From Septoria linicola (lineage: Eukaryota; Ascomycota; Dothideomycetes; Mycosphaerellales; Mycosphaerellaceae): DNA of 64,000 nucleotides. The position numbers were made by a program, and so were the translations under genes. This document shows, in pieces, positions 23,593 through 38,720 of this stretch. Positions within the stretch are counted from its first letter, which is position 1; every line of letters begins with the position of its first letter. The stretch is taken from positions 62,001 to 126,000 of the forward strand of contig CP099419.1 in assembly GCA_024114885.1 (NCBI GenBank). The letters run 5' to 3'. The notes under the pieces were generated by a model, which was given only the letters and a program-made list of their open reading frames with translations, made no database searches and was not told the DNA's origin.

Positions 23593-23625
23593 GAATATCT
23601 AAGCCTAAACTCGAAGATATCCTCT
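23593..23625. other. Junction filler between 198-bp repeat and copia-2
   Basis: 33 bases that match neither the 198-bp unit nor the copia-1 copy. They mark a rearrangement that removed the 5' LTR and gag start of copia-2. Confidence 0.5.
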
Positions 23626-26600
23626 AGAATAGTATATTACTATATTAGTAGCTAAGATATAGATAATCCTTTAGAATAAGTATAATAGAGTCCTAAAGTC
23701 CTATACTATAGGTCTAATTATATAGTTTATTATATATAGGATATTACCTAATAAGATAATTAGAGAAGTATAGAGATATCTTAGAGGCCTAGGTAAGAGG
23801 ATTACTAAGATTAATCCTTAGGAAGCTTACTACTAGAGCTAAGAGAAAAGGCTAAAATATCTCCTATAGTCTCTACCTATATTATACTAAGTAGCTAAGA
23901 ATATTATTATAACCTAACTATCCTTAGATATAGATACTATTCTCCTTCTACTTAAGTCCTAAGAGGTAAGAGATAACCTAGATAAGATAGATATAGGTAT
24001 AGCTATATTCTATCTTAAGTAGCTTTATTAAAGAAAGTCTCTACTAATATACTAGCTCTATAAGAAAGAGAAGTACTAGTTAAAAGATTATCCTAACCTC
24101 TCTACTACTAAGAAACTATTCTAGTAGAGAAATAGTACTAAGAACTAGAAGGACCTTTAGAGATTATTCCTTAGAGAAAGAGTTAGAAAATCTCTTTTAC
24201 TAAAGAATACTAGATATACTAAGAAAGCTATCTATAAATTATTATTATATAATAAGCTAAAGAAGGCTATCTAGAGAATAGGTAAGTAGCTTTAGAGAAT
24301 AGAAAAGTCTAGAAAGCTTTTAAAGAAAGGATTTTTAGTTTAGAAGTCTAGTTCTTATTCTAATTCTAGAACTTATTCTAGTTCTAGAAGTAATAATAAT
24401 TCTCTATTAGAAGATAATAATTAAGATAAGTTAGCCTATTCTATAATTAAGGCTAAAAGTAAGTTATTACTCTAAGAATAGCTCTTAGATTCCTATATCT
24501 TATTCTATATAACTAACTAACTATCCTTCTTTAGATTAGTAAAACTACTAAAAAAGAAAGTATAGATTAAGGTAGGAGGAGGATACCTCTATATAACCTA
24601 CTCTAGACTAGTATAGATAAAGAGAATCTTAGGAAGAGAAGTTCTACTTAATAGAGTACTATTTATTCTTAATCTTAGAGTAAATCTTATATTATAGGAT
24701 TAGTTTAGTAAGTAATTTAGAGTCTAAAAGCCTAATTTTACTCTTACCTTCCTAGATAGCTAAATAGTTATAAAGACTAAGCTAGTTAGAGGTATTCTAT
24801 TTATTAGTAAGATATTACCTCTTTTATAGGAAAAGTTATATTACTTACTATATAATCCTATAGAGGTTAATAATACCTATACTACTCTATTAGAGAAAGA
24901 TCTAAAATAGTAGAAGCTATAGTATAGAAGATTTATATACTTTAGAAGAAGGTTACTCTTAAACCTTTATAAAGTTACTAATCTAAAGAAAAGAATTCTA
25001 ATTCCTAACTAGGAAGAGTATAAGTATAGGATCTATATAATAAATAAAATAAAGAAATACTTAAGTAAGTCTATTAAAAGAAGATCTAAAAGATTAGCTA
25101 TTATATTAGTAGATATCTATAGACTATTACTATTATTAGTAAAAGGTTTTATATAGTAGCTTAAGATTATTAATAACTTCTTAAAAAAGAAATAAGTATT
25201 TCTACTTAAAGCTAGATTAGATATACTAACTACTCTTTAGAACTAGAGGATTAAGGTAGAAAGGTAGTTAGTAGTACTTCTTAAGTCTATAAGAGCTAAT
25301 AATACTAGAGAAATTACTACTTTAATTAAATAGTAGAAGAAGGACTTTAGAATTACTCTTAAGCTAACTAAGGCCTATAATTTACTCTAGAATAGAGTAG
25401 TTAAGAGATCTATCTAAATATTAGAGACCTCTATTAGAGTAATACTTAAAGAGAGTAAGATACCTATTAAGTTTTAGCTAGAAGCTCTTAAAGTATAGAT
25501 ATATATAAGAAACAAGCTTCTAAATAGATCTAATATTAAGAGATTTAAGCTCTTACCTAATAAAGCTTTTAATAGAATTAAACTAATAGTCTCCTATCTT
25601 AAGATATAGAGATATAGAGCTATAGTATATATAGATATAAGAGTATAGCCTTAGTAGGTAAGGAGTAATAAACTAATAAATAGAGGAAAGGATACTATAT
25701 TTATTAGATATTATAATAATATAGTAAAAGTATAGAAGTTCTAGAAGCTAGATATAAAGGCTATTAAGTAGTATACTAATATAATCTTCTTTAAAGATAA
25801 GCTAGATAGAGAATTAGACTTAAATATTAAGATTAAGGATCTCTCTAATTTAGCTCTAGAAAGAAGACTTATTAGAAGGCTAAGAACTATTAGCTAGCCT
25901 ACTCTATAAGCTAGTAGAAGTACCCTAGGTCCTTCTAATCTAGGCTAATAGAAGCCTTCTCCTTCTTAGCTATTAGTATAGGTTTAGAAAAGAAAGAAAC
26001 TCTTTATATAACTTCTACCTCTACTAGAAGATATAGAAGAATATAAAAAATTCCTAGACTAAAAGAAAGTTAAGAAAGAATCTAAGAATTCTATCTAAGA
26101 AACTATAGAAATAGATTAGGAGTAGATAGCTTTAAAGTAAACTCTTAGAAAAAGAAAAGTATCCTAAGAACTTAATAGATTTAACTAGAAGCTAAAGCTA
26201 ATTAGGCTTAAGCTAGATTAGAATAGTTAGCTAGATAAGGAAATACTTCTAGAGTATTAGGCTTTCTTCTTAGCTATAAGCTCTATTAACCTAGATATTC
26301 TATAGAACTTAGAATTCTTAAAGAAAGTTAAAGAGATTATATTCTCTACTACTAAAGAAGTAGAAATATATAAATAGGAGGTTCTAATCCTAAGGAACTA
26401 TAAGAAAGTAGTAAGTAATTCTAAGTAGGGTTATCTCTAGTAAGAAGCTATTTAGAAGAAGCTAGATATACTTATAAGTAATAATACCTAGACTATAATA
26501 GTTCTACTAAAAGAGGCTAACTTAGTTACCTTAAGATAGGTCTTTAATATTAAGAGAAAACTTAGTAGTACTATTAAAAAGCTTAAAGTAAGACTAGTTA

Positions 26601-27552
26601 TAAGAAGGTTCTCCTAAAAGTATAGAGTAGACTATATAGAAACTTTTACCTCTATAGTTAGGTAGAATACTCTAAGAGGATTTATAGCTATAGTCTATAA
26701 GAAGGACCTAGTTCTATACTAAATAGATATAAATAATATATTTATAGAGAGTATCTTATATAAGGATATCTATATAATCCTACTACTAGGTATTAACCTA
26801 CTAACTAGTATAGTCTTATAAGTTCTAAGGAGTCTCTATAGGCTAAAGTAAGCTATAAGAGACTAGAATTAGCTATATATATTAAAGCTAAAAGGAATAG
26901 GATTTAGATAATTAGAAGTAGACCTATATCTTCTAATCTATAAGAAAAGAAAAGATCTAATAATCCTAATCTATATTAATAATATACCTATTACTATAGA
27001 GAGACTAGAAGATATTCTCTAGTTTAAAGACTAACTTAGTAAGGTCTTTAAGATTAAAGATCTTAGAGAACTAGATAAGATTCTTAGAATAAGACTAATA
27101 AGAAATAGATAGTAAGGTTAGCTAAAACTTAACTAGAAGTACTATATCTAAGAGAACCTAGCTAAGATAGGAATAGGCTAAGAAACTATATTACTAACTC
27201 TTTTACTAATAGATAGCTATAAAAGTCTAAAGCCTATTAGACTAAATAATAAAAGATATAATAAATAGAAGTACTAATCTATTATTAGAATATAGATATA
27301 GCTTATAACTATTATAAGACTAGATATCTTATTTACTCTTAGAAGATTAAGCTCCTATATTAGTAATCTAATAGTAGGATATATAAAGGCTCTAAAGAAG
27401 CTAACTAGATACCTAAGATCAAACCTAGACCTTAGTTTAAGATACTTAAGGAATAGTTAAGACTATCTTACTAGATATATAGACTCTAACTATATAATAG
27501 ATAAGACTAATAGAGTCTTAATTCTTAGATATATCTTCTTCCTTTATAGTAT

Positions 27553-27831
27553 TAATAGATAATAACTACCCTAATACTAACTCTCTAGATAGGTATAAGA
27601 GTAGCTATTATAGAACAAGACCTATTTAGAGAGTAATAGTCTTGTAATATATATATTAACTAGTAGTAACGAGCTTAAACTAGTAGCCCTAGGACTAAGA
27701 GCGTATACTAGGACTATAGGACATTAAATTAATTAAGTAGAGTAAACATTACTATCTTAGAAACGAGCTACTATCTTGTTTTTATACTAAAACTACTAAG
27801 TATAGTATATAGGTAGGCCTTTACCTTACTA
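27553..27831 (-). repeat. Element B 3' LTR
   Basis: 279 bp; the polypurine tract lies at 27,832-27,847 (minus strand ctaagaaaaggaggat). Confidence 0.95.
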
Positions 27832-27847
27832 ATCCTCCTTTTCTTAG

Positions 27848-30800
27848 TATCTAACTAGATACCTAACTACTAGTAGAGCTTTCTTAGAATTACTTAAAAC
27901 TAGCTAGTTTTCCTATTAAAGTCTATTAAACTTTTAATTAGAGATCTATTAAATAGTTACCTTTTCTAATAATAACTACTAAAAATACCTTCTTAGATCC
28001 GATTATTATTCGCTAGATACTACTCTTCTACTATATTCTTAGTAATCTTTTTAGGAACAGCCTCTCTCTTCTTTAATACTAATATTTCTAAGTTACTATC
28101 TACGCTTATAAAGCTAGCTTTACTAAATATATACTCCTTAATATCTATAGCTATAGCGTAGGTAGTATCGAATTAAGCTTTAGCTATAGTCTACTATTTA
28201 GCTATATAGACCTTAAACTCCTTCTTACTTATACTAAAGAGCTTCTTTATCTCTATACTTACTACCTAATCTGCCTATAGAGCTCGGCCTACTAAGGTAT
28301 TAGAAATCGAGCCTAGGCTAGTTAGAAGTATCTTAGTAGCGAAAGGTTTTATTACTTATATAGAGTATATAGTACCTAAAGCTATAAAAGGTATTCGCTC
28401 GCGATAGAGATATACGCTATAGACTATAGAAACGTTAATACGATTACTATTAGGTAACTTATCTAATACTTGACTCTTAGAGTAGGCTAGAAATACTATC
28501 GGAATTATACGATACTCGTTATCTATATAAGTATACTACTAAGAGAGGTAGAGGTATAGAATAACTAGCGAGCCTATATTAGTATAAGAGTTCTTCTAAC
28601 TAAGATTAAGGTTAGCTTTTATATCGTTAGTAATTACTAGAGCTATAGTCTCGACGAAGCCTATATTATAGCTTTACTTATTAGAGATAATATACCTTAC
28701 TAGCTACTTTGCCTTCTTAGGGTTAAAGAGCCTATTACTAGCTACGTTAGAGGTTAGTAAAAGTCGTCCTCTATCGCTAGTATCGTCTAGAGAGACTATA
28801 AACTAAACCTAATTAAGGCTTTTCTCCTTAAGTAGTATATTCTTATTTAAGGCAATATACTAGAAGCCGTTAAGGTAGTTAGAACTAGCCTTATCGTCGA
28901 AGATATAAAAGATAGTAGATAGGTAGGCTACGTATTTAATAGTCGTATATAGAGTAGTAACTAGCTAATATAGCTATAGTAGAGGATACTAGTAAAGAAG
29001 CTATTAGGATAGTAAGTACTATATACTACGAGACTAACTATACTAACTAATAGCTATATTATACTATCGATATAGTATAAACTCCTACTATATAGCTTCG
29101 AGTAAAGAATCTAGAATCTAAAATAGGCCTCTAGTAGAAGAAGAATAAAAGAGGAAGCTATAGTTAGTCTAGGTACTCTTATTACTATCGTAGTCTAAGA
29201 GCTCCTAAGCCTTCTAATAGATATTAGAAGTAACTTTCAAGTCTACTTTAGTTATAGAGAACTAAAAGGGTCCGAGATAGCTTCTACCTATCTCGTATAT
29301 TAGAGCGTTAATATTATCCTCTAGCTCTTAAGTATTAGTACTCTTCTTACTATAATAAGTACGTTCTATAAGCTTAGGAAAGAAAGTATTCGCTTCTAGC
29401 TTAAACTATATCTAGTTTTAAGTATTCTAGGTAATAAGAGCTTAGAGATTAGCTATACTACCTATTTAAATAATACGCTAGTAGAGAGTATATATTACTT
29501 TAGCTGTCTTTAGTAGCTTTAAACCTATAGTATTACCTATCTTAGTTATATATTCTTTATAAAGAGGCTAGCTAAGGTACGAAAGAATATTAATTAAAGC
29601 GTAGCTCTTAGCTACTTTCTTCTTCTCCTAGATATTATCGACTTCTTTAAGAGCTCTACTAACGATTATATAGTAGTAGACTTCGAAGGTAATACTATTC
29701 TTTATATAAGCCTAGTAACGTAGATTAGGCTCTAAGTCGCTCTCTAGCTTAATTCTACTATTATCTTCTAGTACGATTAGCGATAAGTATTACAGACCTA
29801 GTAGCGGCTCTATCGTAGGTAATACTTAGTCTTATATAGGATCGCTATTACCTAAAGCGCTTAGTATAAAAGAAGTCTCGATCGAGGTAATAATAGTTTC
29901 TCTAGCGCGAATTCTAGTAAGCCTCTTACTCTTATAAAGGACAGGTATAGGCTTCTTTATAGAGCTTAGCGTTAACTTCTCTAACTAAGCTTTTAGCCTC
30001 TATATAGTACTAGGTAATATAGAATCTCTAAGACGAGGCTCTAGAGTTATAAGTAGGCTACCTTCTTCTCCTTAACTAGAGTTTTAAGTAGGACTAGATA
30101 AGGATAGGCCTTTAGGCGTAGAAGAAGAAGGACGTCTATTAGATCTTAGGTTTCTAGAAGGAGGTAATAGGCTATAGGATATTAAGAGCTATCTCTCTAC
30201 TACTAGGAATACGTAGGTTAGTTCTTTAAAGGTCTCTCCTTTACGTTCTCTCTTAGTAAGCTTAACTATAAATCTATACTAATTAAGCTTATAGCTCGCC
30301 TCTAGGCGTGCCTCTCTTATCTTATAGCTAAAGACGTCGACCTATAAGAGCTCCTCTTTAAACTTATTCTAGTAGCGTCTCCTATCTAAGTTTATATTAA
30401 TAAAGCCTAAGCTCTACGAGCTAGGAATCTTCTTACTTCTCTATAGCTAAAAATACTAGCTACGAGAGAATATATTCGCTACCTACTAATAGAAACGATC
30501 TTACTTTTACTATACTAAGAAGACCTAGTCTTTAGGCTCGCTTTCTTTAAAGATACTTTTATACTTATTTAACTATTAACGAAGGTTCCTAAGTATCTCT
30601 TTATCGTATAAGACTTAGTTAAGGAAGAGGAAGTTTTATTTATATCTAAATTCTATACGTAGCTACTACTAAATTAAGTTTCTCTTCTTTACTAAGTCTT
30701 AGCCTTCTTAGCGTATTTTCTTTATATTATCGTACTTTATACTCTACGCGTTAAGGTACTTTAGTAAAATCTTAGTTAAGAGGCGTTTAAAGAAGTTAAA

Positions 30801-31000
30801 TATACTAATCTTTATCCTATTACTTACTTTCTCGACTTACTTAAGTACTAAGTCGACGCTCTTCTCTTAGTCTTATAGTGTTTCTAGCGATAGAATAGCT
30901 TTAGTAGCGTTATTAAAGTTCGTTATACTAGTAAGAGGTCTATTTAAAGGCTAGAAACTAACGAGAGAGCCTTCGTAGTTAGTATAAGCGAGCGCTATAT
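27848..31000 (-). pseudogene. Element B extra downstream ORF (ORF3), unknown product
   Basis: Counterpart of the frame at 10,491-13,640, in the same place between integrase and 3' LTR and on the same strand. Length and frame are kept with no large indel, although RIP has hit the two copies at different sites. Comparing the copies would therefore help recover the pre-RIP codons. Product not recognised; see the element A entry for composition. Confidence 0.6.
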
Positions 31001-32870
31001 CTTATATAGAACTTAAAGAAACTATCTTTCGTCGTTTCTTTAAGGACTCTTATCTAGGTAGTTCTTACGTAGGACTTTAAATAGGCGAGGTAGAAGGCGA
31101 GAGCGCTAGTCTTAATAGCTTAGGCGTTAAAGAACGCTAGAAAGGGGAAGTCTTGTTCTTTATACGTAATAGAGAAAGAGAACGTCTTTAAATAGTCGTA
31201 TTAGTAGCTTAGAGCGATATAAAGCGTATAACTAGTAATAAGTAACTTAAATAGCGAGGAGAGTCGAGCGCGTAACTAGTTAAAGAGTTTTCTATTATAT
31301 TAGTCGCTACTTACGTATATAAATAGCTATATAGCGTTACTAGATAGTAACAAAAGATAAGAACCGAACTTAATAGAAGTAAGGCTCTATAGTAACTAAT
31401 TAATAGTTAATAAGGAAGAAGAGATCGTTTAGAGCGTAAAAGTAGCCTAATTATATACCTTATCGTAGTAGCGTAACTACTATTAGGATTAGAGGTCTAT
31501 ATACGAGGCTTAGTTACGTAAGTTTTAGTTATCGTTTAAAAAGATAACTAAAAGTTTACTTTACTTTAACGCTTCTATAGCTGTCGTATACTACTAACGC
31601 TAATACTAACTATCGTAGTATATACCTTACTATTACTAATAAGGACTAAGACTTAGATATCGCTATCGTTACCTCTACTAATTTAAAAGAGTCTTATTTT
31701 TCGTATACCTAGTCGACTTACTAGATCGCGCTTTCTATATCGCGAGAGACCGCTAGCGCTATAATTAATAGCTAGAAAGAAGCTATTAGAGCTATCGTTA
31801 CTAAAGATTCAAGCTTCTCTACCTTTATATAGGCTAAAAACCTTAAACTTTAAGAATTCTCTACTAGAAACTAATATCCTTAGTAATTTCTTTAGTTAGG
31901 CGAAAATTAGTAGTAAAAAGATCTTTAAGATAGATAACTCTTATCTCTCTTCTTCGATTAGTAATAGAAAAAGGCTCTAGAAAGGTAGATTATAGTACTA
32001 ACCTTAGAAATCGCTAGTAGAAAAGAGCTTCGAGAGTATAGGTCTAGCTTAGATTTTTAAGACCTAGTAGTAGAAAGTAGCTTAGAATAGCTAACTTTTA
32101 TAGCGATAGTAGGCTTAGGACTTAGAAAAAAGAGTAGGATAGTAGGTTAGCTAATAGATATAAAATCTATACTTAAAAGTTAAGCTTAGAGAAGTAACTA
32201 GCTATATAGATACTTATCTTAGCTATAGAAAATAGTGTCGAGATAGTTAGGATTAGCTAGATCTCTACTAATCTAGTAAAAGAGAAGCTTAGGAAGCTTA
32301 GATTAGCGCTCGATAGTAGCTCTAGGAATAAAAGAAGTATTTAAGATAGCTAAGATTTAGCTAGATTTCTACTAGTCTAATAAATTACAAGCTTAGGAAG
32401 CTCTAATTAGAGCTTAATAGTAGCTTTAAGACTAAAAGAAGCGCTTAGAAAAGTTAGATTAGAGCTCGATAGTAGCTCTAGGAATAAAAGAAGCGTTTAG
32501 GATAGTATAGACTTAGGAAGATTAGCTCTTTTATAGTAGAGACTAGGCTTTAGTAGCTAGATCTTAGCTTATATCTCTAATTAAGTATCGCCTATCGAAT
32601 TTCTACTTCTTTAGCTCTACTAGACTAGCTTTAGCCTTTAGCTTACTAAGTCTTCTACTTCTTCTTTAAGCTCTATTAATAGCTAGCGTATATAACTCTC
32701 TCTTTCTTCTTAAGTTATTACTAATAGCTTACTAATAAAGATCTATAGATACTTATACTTAGGTAGAAGGCCTAGTTCTATAACCTTCTCTATTAGTAGT
32801 AGTACTTCTTCTAGTTTAACCTAATCTAGAACTAGCTTTAGGTTTTCTTATAAAAAGATATATTTCTTAA
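31001..32870 (-). other. Spacer between integrase and ORF3 of element B
   Basis: Same non-coding stretch as in A, containing the expanded 52-bp repeat (units at 32,302, 32,406 and 32,458). Nothing else recognisable. Confidence 0.5.
32302..32509. repeat. 52-bp tandem repeat with 104-bp duplication in element B
   Basis: Units at 32,302, 32,406 and 32,458, spaced 104 and 52 bases. A segment of about 104 bp present once in A occurs twice here, including the flanking ctagatttctactag motif. Confidence 0.75.
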
Positions 32871-35800
32871 GATCTATTCTCTTATAAATATACTTACGTC
32901 TTAAGCTATCTAATTCCTTAAGCTTATACGATATACCTCTCTATAATACTTTAGATACTCTAAAAAGGCCTTTCTACCTAAACGTAAGCTTATAAGAGAA
33001 GCTAGTTTTTAACTTAGAATAGTATACTAATATAAGATCTCCTTCCTTTAGTATAGTAAGATCTATATAGCGATATTTATCGAAGTACGCCTTGTTCTAT
33101 TCTTAGAGACGCTATTAACGTAGTCGTCCTTCTTCTAAGGTTATTTCTATAGCTTCTAAGGCCTAAGCTCGAATCGTAAGAAGCTCTACTCTAGTCTTAA
33201 CCTTGTCCTAGTCTATAATCTAGAAGGTATAGTATTCTAGCTCGATTAGTAGTACCGCGTTATAGCTAATTATTACTTCTAATAGCGTTAGGCTAGTAGT
33301 AGAGACTATAGTCGTTCTTTCTACCTATAATACTACTAGAATATAGTTCCTAATCGAATAAAGGCTACTATTAGATAGTTTTAAGTAAACGTCTAGTATC
33401 GTCTTATAGCCGACTTTAACGATAGTATTAGACTAAGAGTAGTATAGTAAAATATTAATATATTTAATACTATACGATAGTAGTAGCTTCTCTACGTTAC
33501 TAAGGTTAGTCTTATAGTTATTAAGGATAACTTCTATAGTAGTACCCTACTAGTAAAAGATCTCTTCCTATATAAACCTTACTATCTATACTAAGGAGAT
33601 ACTCTTCGCTAGATACTAGAATATACGTACTTCTAGCTAGCGCGATAGAGATTCGCGTATAACTATTAACGAATAGTTCTTTAAGATATATAAGCTATCG
33701 ATATACTACTACTAGCTAACTATAACTTAGAGTAGGATCTATAGTTCTCTAGGTATCTATCTCTTATACTAAAGACTATAAATAGTATATTACTAAATAG
33801 CGAGCAAGATTTAAGCCTAAACCCTATCCTACTACTATTGTTTCTAGATAAGATTATACGTCTATTTAGCGCTATAGTAACCGTTCTTATAATAGTACGC
33901 TCTAATAATATAAGCTCGCGCTTTAGGTTTATTAATAACTCGCTATAGAGGTCTAGCTACTCGCTCTTAGCGCTAGAGCTAGTTATTCTTAATATAAAAT
34001 AACTAATACTTCTTTCTTAACTACTTATACTCGTTATTAGAAACTCTCTTAGGTCTTTATATTCGTATAAGTACGAAAGCGATATTTATTAACTTCTAAG
34101 AATAGATCCTATTAATTATAGATAGCTCGCTCTAAATTACCTATATAGAGAAAGCGTTAATATAAAAAGTATCGAAGAATTACTCGTTAATTATTAAATC
34201 TACGTCTTCTTCCTATTCTATAGCCTCTATATCTTTAGGCGTAATAGGCTTTCTCGATAGCGAATCTAGAGCTATATACTTCTTACTAGGAATATATATA
34301 ATATTAAAGTTAAAGAGGTAGATCTATACTAGCTAGCGCGTTATTACTATATTTAGTAAATTAGAGGCGGCTTTATTAAGCTAGTAAACGAGAGTATTTA
34401 TATTAATCTCTAGTTAGAAGTATACTCTAAATAGCTATAGTTTTAGTTTCTTTAATACCTTTAGTATACTAAGGTATTTACGTTTTCTAGTATTATATTT
34501 AACTTCTACTAGGTTAAATAGGCTAGACTTATATCGAACTAGATAGTAAAGGAGTAGCTCGTCTTAGTTATATTAGGAAAGCGTATATCTCTAACCTTTA
34601 CTACTCGAATCTACGCCTATAATAATAAGTCCTACTCCTTCTCTATAGTTAAGAGTAACTAGAGCTAGAGCTAAAACTAGTACCTTCGAGACGATATCTT
34701 TAGCTAGTTAGTATTTAGTAGTCTATTAAAACTTAGTATCCTTCTATAAGAGTTTAAATAGTAGAGTAAGAATAATCGTAAAATCTTTAACCTAGATATA
34801 GTAGTATATAACTACGCCGAGGAAGGTTCGAATATCCTTCTAATTCTCTAGATTCGGCTATTTCTTAATCTTCGCTACTCTTACGAAGTCTAGATAGCGA
34901 CTATTAATACTAGTAAGGTAACTAACGATTACTAATTATTCGTAATAGAGCTATAGCTTATTAAAAGCTACTATTATATTAGCTTATTCTATATTATAGA
35001 GAACGTCGTCTATAGCTATAATATATTTAATAACGTAATAGTAGAGGCTAGGTTTAACTTTTTTACTATCGTACTTCGTCTTAAGCTCTTTAATACTAAT
35101 ATTATTAAGGAATAGCTATACCTTATACGAGATATACTCTATAAGTACTTGATTAATAATATAAACGAATTAGGTAATAGAATTCGTAGCTCTCTATAGT
35201 AACGTTATCTACTATAACAAGCCTAGTAGCGAGTCGAAGCCTATAAGGTCTCTATATAATTTATCGAGTAGAATTTAGTTATATCTAGAGAAGATATTAA
35301 CTAACGAGGCTAGCACGTAACTAGTAAAGTCTTTAGAGAAACCCTCCGCGTTAGGTAGTAAGTTCGAATCTCTTATAGTAACTTAATTAAACTTCTAAGC
35401 TATATTAATTAACTAGTACTTCTTTAGCTTACCTACCTCTATCTTCTTACTAATAAGGAAGTATAGGTTTCGATAGGTACTATAGTATAGCTTAAGAGTT
35501 CTAGCTTAGATTCGTTGTCTTAGTATATCCTCTATAATATATCGTAGAGATAGATTTAGCTTAAAGCCTAGGTACTACTATAGCTCGTAAGGAACTATCT
35601 AAATCTTCTATAGTAGAGTAATATTAGAATTAATTTAGCCTAAATACGTAAAGTCTTACGTAAAGGTAGCTTCTCGATTCCTTAGTATATAGTATAATAA
35701 ATCTAGTTCCTTTAGTAGTAGTTCTATACTAGGTTTAAACTTTATAAGCTATTTAGGTATAAGGCGTAATCTAGGCTCGATCGCTAAGAACCTCTTAGTT

Positions 35801-38720
35801 AAGTACTTACTATCGTAAGGTCTAGTACTAGGTAGTATAGCTACTTCCTTCTTAATATAAGTTCGTCGCTAGTCCTTTAATCTACTAGGGTTCGAGCCGT
35901 TAGTTATAGTAATATCTATATTTACTAGTTTTATCTTATTAGTAACTCGCTTATAAAGAGTATAGGCGCTAATATAATTATCTAGCTTCTACTACTCTAT
36001 AGCTTCTTTATTACGAGCTTTCTCTACTACTATATTAATAGTAGCTAAGATAATATACGTCTCTTCGCTAAGCTCGTCGTCTACTTTATTAGAAATAACC
36101 TCGTCGTAGAGTCTAGGTTCTTAGATAGCTAGCTCTACCTCTCTAAGCTTTCTATAAGTAATTATTAAGTATTCGCCTCTATAATTTAAACTCTAGCTCG
36201 ATTAAGATACTAGTATTATATCTTTAAAACTATACCTAATACTCTAGTATAAGTCTCGCTCGCTAGTATAAACTAGTTTAGCTTCGCTAGTAGCTAGTAA
36301 AAGCTTCTTAAGCCGACTATTTTAGCTAAATTTAGTAATATTACCTTCGATAGCTACTACTACGAGATAGTTATACTATGTTTAAGTCTAGCTATAATTA
36401 ACCTATCTTAATAGCTCGAGCTACTATTATAGAGAGGTACTTTATCTAATTAAGTCTACTATAAAATAATTCCTAAAGTAGATCGCTTTTATATATAATA
36501 ACTACTATATAAGGTAGTTAAAGACTTAATTCTCTAGAAGTTTAGAGCTATTAGTAACTATAAACGAATACTAGTACTAATCGCTTATCTATCTATACTA
36601 CTAGTATAGTTTAAAGTATAGTATAGGAGGTATAACGTAATTATCGTTTAAAAAGGTAACTATAGAACGTTCTACTAGCTAACCTCTCTAAGTAGAGTTT
36701 TTACTTCTAACTACTAAACCTTATATAGAAAGAGTAGTAGAAGCTTAAAAAGCTTATAATCCCTCTCTCTACTTCTCGCTATTACAAGATCTAGAGTCCT
36801 TAGTAGTATACTCTATATTCTTTAGCTAGTAATTACTAAAAGTTAGAGTTTAGATACTAACTTCTATTAAATCTTAATATAATATATACGCTAGAGCTCT
36901 AATTAATCTTATACTACTAACTAGAGCTAGTTTCTTAGTACTCTAGCTTTTCCTAGGACCTATTCTATAGTTTATATATTACTATAGCTATTAAAGCCGG
37001 TAAATATAATAATATAGCTGTCTAGAATACTAATTAAGCCTTTCTAAGAGCTATTATCGTAGTTCTTAGAAACTAGGCGTACTCGTTACGCCTATAGCTA
37101 GCTAAGTAAGATTAGGCTATTCGCTAGCGAGATTAGAAATAGTATCGTAACTCTTATACTAAAGGTATTAATTAATACCTCTAGGTAGTACCTAACTAAA
37201 ATAACCTTGCCTCTAACTCCTTCTATAGTAATATTACTAAGAAGAGTTATATTAACTTAAAGCTTTCGAATATATTCGATTAGTATAATTATTAACTTAG
37301 CTCCTTTATCGATTAAAGACTTATAGGCTATTATTCGAGGTCTATACTTCGTAGGCACGTAGATACTTAGAATAATCTAATAGATATTATTAAATAATAG
37401 AAGAATATTATTAGTCTACTTATAAAGCCTAGAAGCGGGCCTAGGCTTTACTATATTAATTACTATAGTAGTAGCTCGGAAGGTCTTAATATTAGTCGCT
37501 AAAATAGCTTTTATTAGCTTCTTCTCTACCTACTCGCTAAAGGCTTTAAATAGTAAGGAATATACGCTAATCTTAGTTCTACTACCTCTATTCGTACGTT
37601 TCTTTATATAGAGCTTATTAAGCTTCTTACGTAGATCTATATCTTTTAGAATACGACTCTATAAGGAATACGACGCTCGCTCGCTATAGAGAATAATCTC
37701 TACTAAACTTAACTAGATCTTAGATTCGAGTATTTTATCTATCTAGAAGACGTTAGCGTTATTATTAGCGTATATAGCTTAGAGGTAGTTGTTCGTATAC
37801 TTAGTCTTCGAAGGCTTCTTAGCCTTCTTTCGCTTCTAAGCGTACGTAGGAGCGACTAGAACTAGTAGACTGTTTAGGTAGTCGTATATCTACTTATCCT
37901 TAACCTTATCGTTATTATATTCTTAAGTTTAAGAATCCTCTAACTCTCCTATATTTATAAGGTAAGGAGCTAGCTAGTTTTTATCTTTAACCTCTTTAAT
38001 ACGAGAGTAACGATAAGCGTAGGTTCTTATAGCTATAGCCTAAGTTATAATCTACTTCTATACTCCTATTAGCTATCTTCTAACTAGGTAAGAAGAGTTT
38101 AGGTTCCGTTTTGTCTTTACGCTATCTCTAGCTATATAGGCGCTAATTAGGTCGTCCTAATCCTCCTATATAATAGAAGCGACTTAGCTAATATTAATAG
38201 GACTATCGATACTAGCTACCTTGTTTACTATCCTCTACTAGCTCGCTCTTAGCGTTAATAAACGATCTATATTTTCAAGATTAATCTTTCTATAGCGCTA
38301 CTCTAATACTTCTATTAATACGAATAGCTTTAGTAGTCCCTTATCCTAGTAGTACTATATCTTTTCTATATCTAGGTAAGGCGTTCTATAGTATATAATA
38401 CTAGTCTTTAGATCTCTATATATTAAGCTCTTAGTCTCGAACTACTATAGGTACTCGTAGTTTATAGCTATATAGCCTTCGAGCCTATATATCTAATATC
38501 TTAAAATCTTTAGAGCGATCGTAGCGTAGGCTTTAATTATTAACCTATTATCTATCGTAGCTAAGTTAATTAAAATCTCCTAGCTATAAGTAGGCCTTAG
38601 AATATATAGATAGTCGTAACTATAAGACTTCGCCTACTATCCTATCGACAAGCGTAGTAGCTATAGGCCTCCTTCTTTAAGTCGACGAATCGTAGCGATT
38701 ACGAGGTCTTATATACTAGT
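32870..38720 (-). pseudogene. pol: Element B pol: protease-RT-RNase H-integrase (decayed)
   Basis: Matches element A pol throughout. The protease-like region is about 37,320-37,010, RT about 35,500-34,970 with the FLNN box near 35,080-35,117, RNase H to about 34,255, and integrase about 33,930-32,870. The same catalytic aspartates are lost as in A. Stops are TAA/TAG at former glutamine codons. Integrase and RT fold motifs are as readable as in A, so the two copies were inserted as full-length, probably active elements before RIP. Confidence 0.85.
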
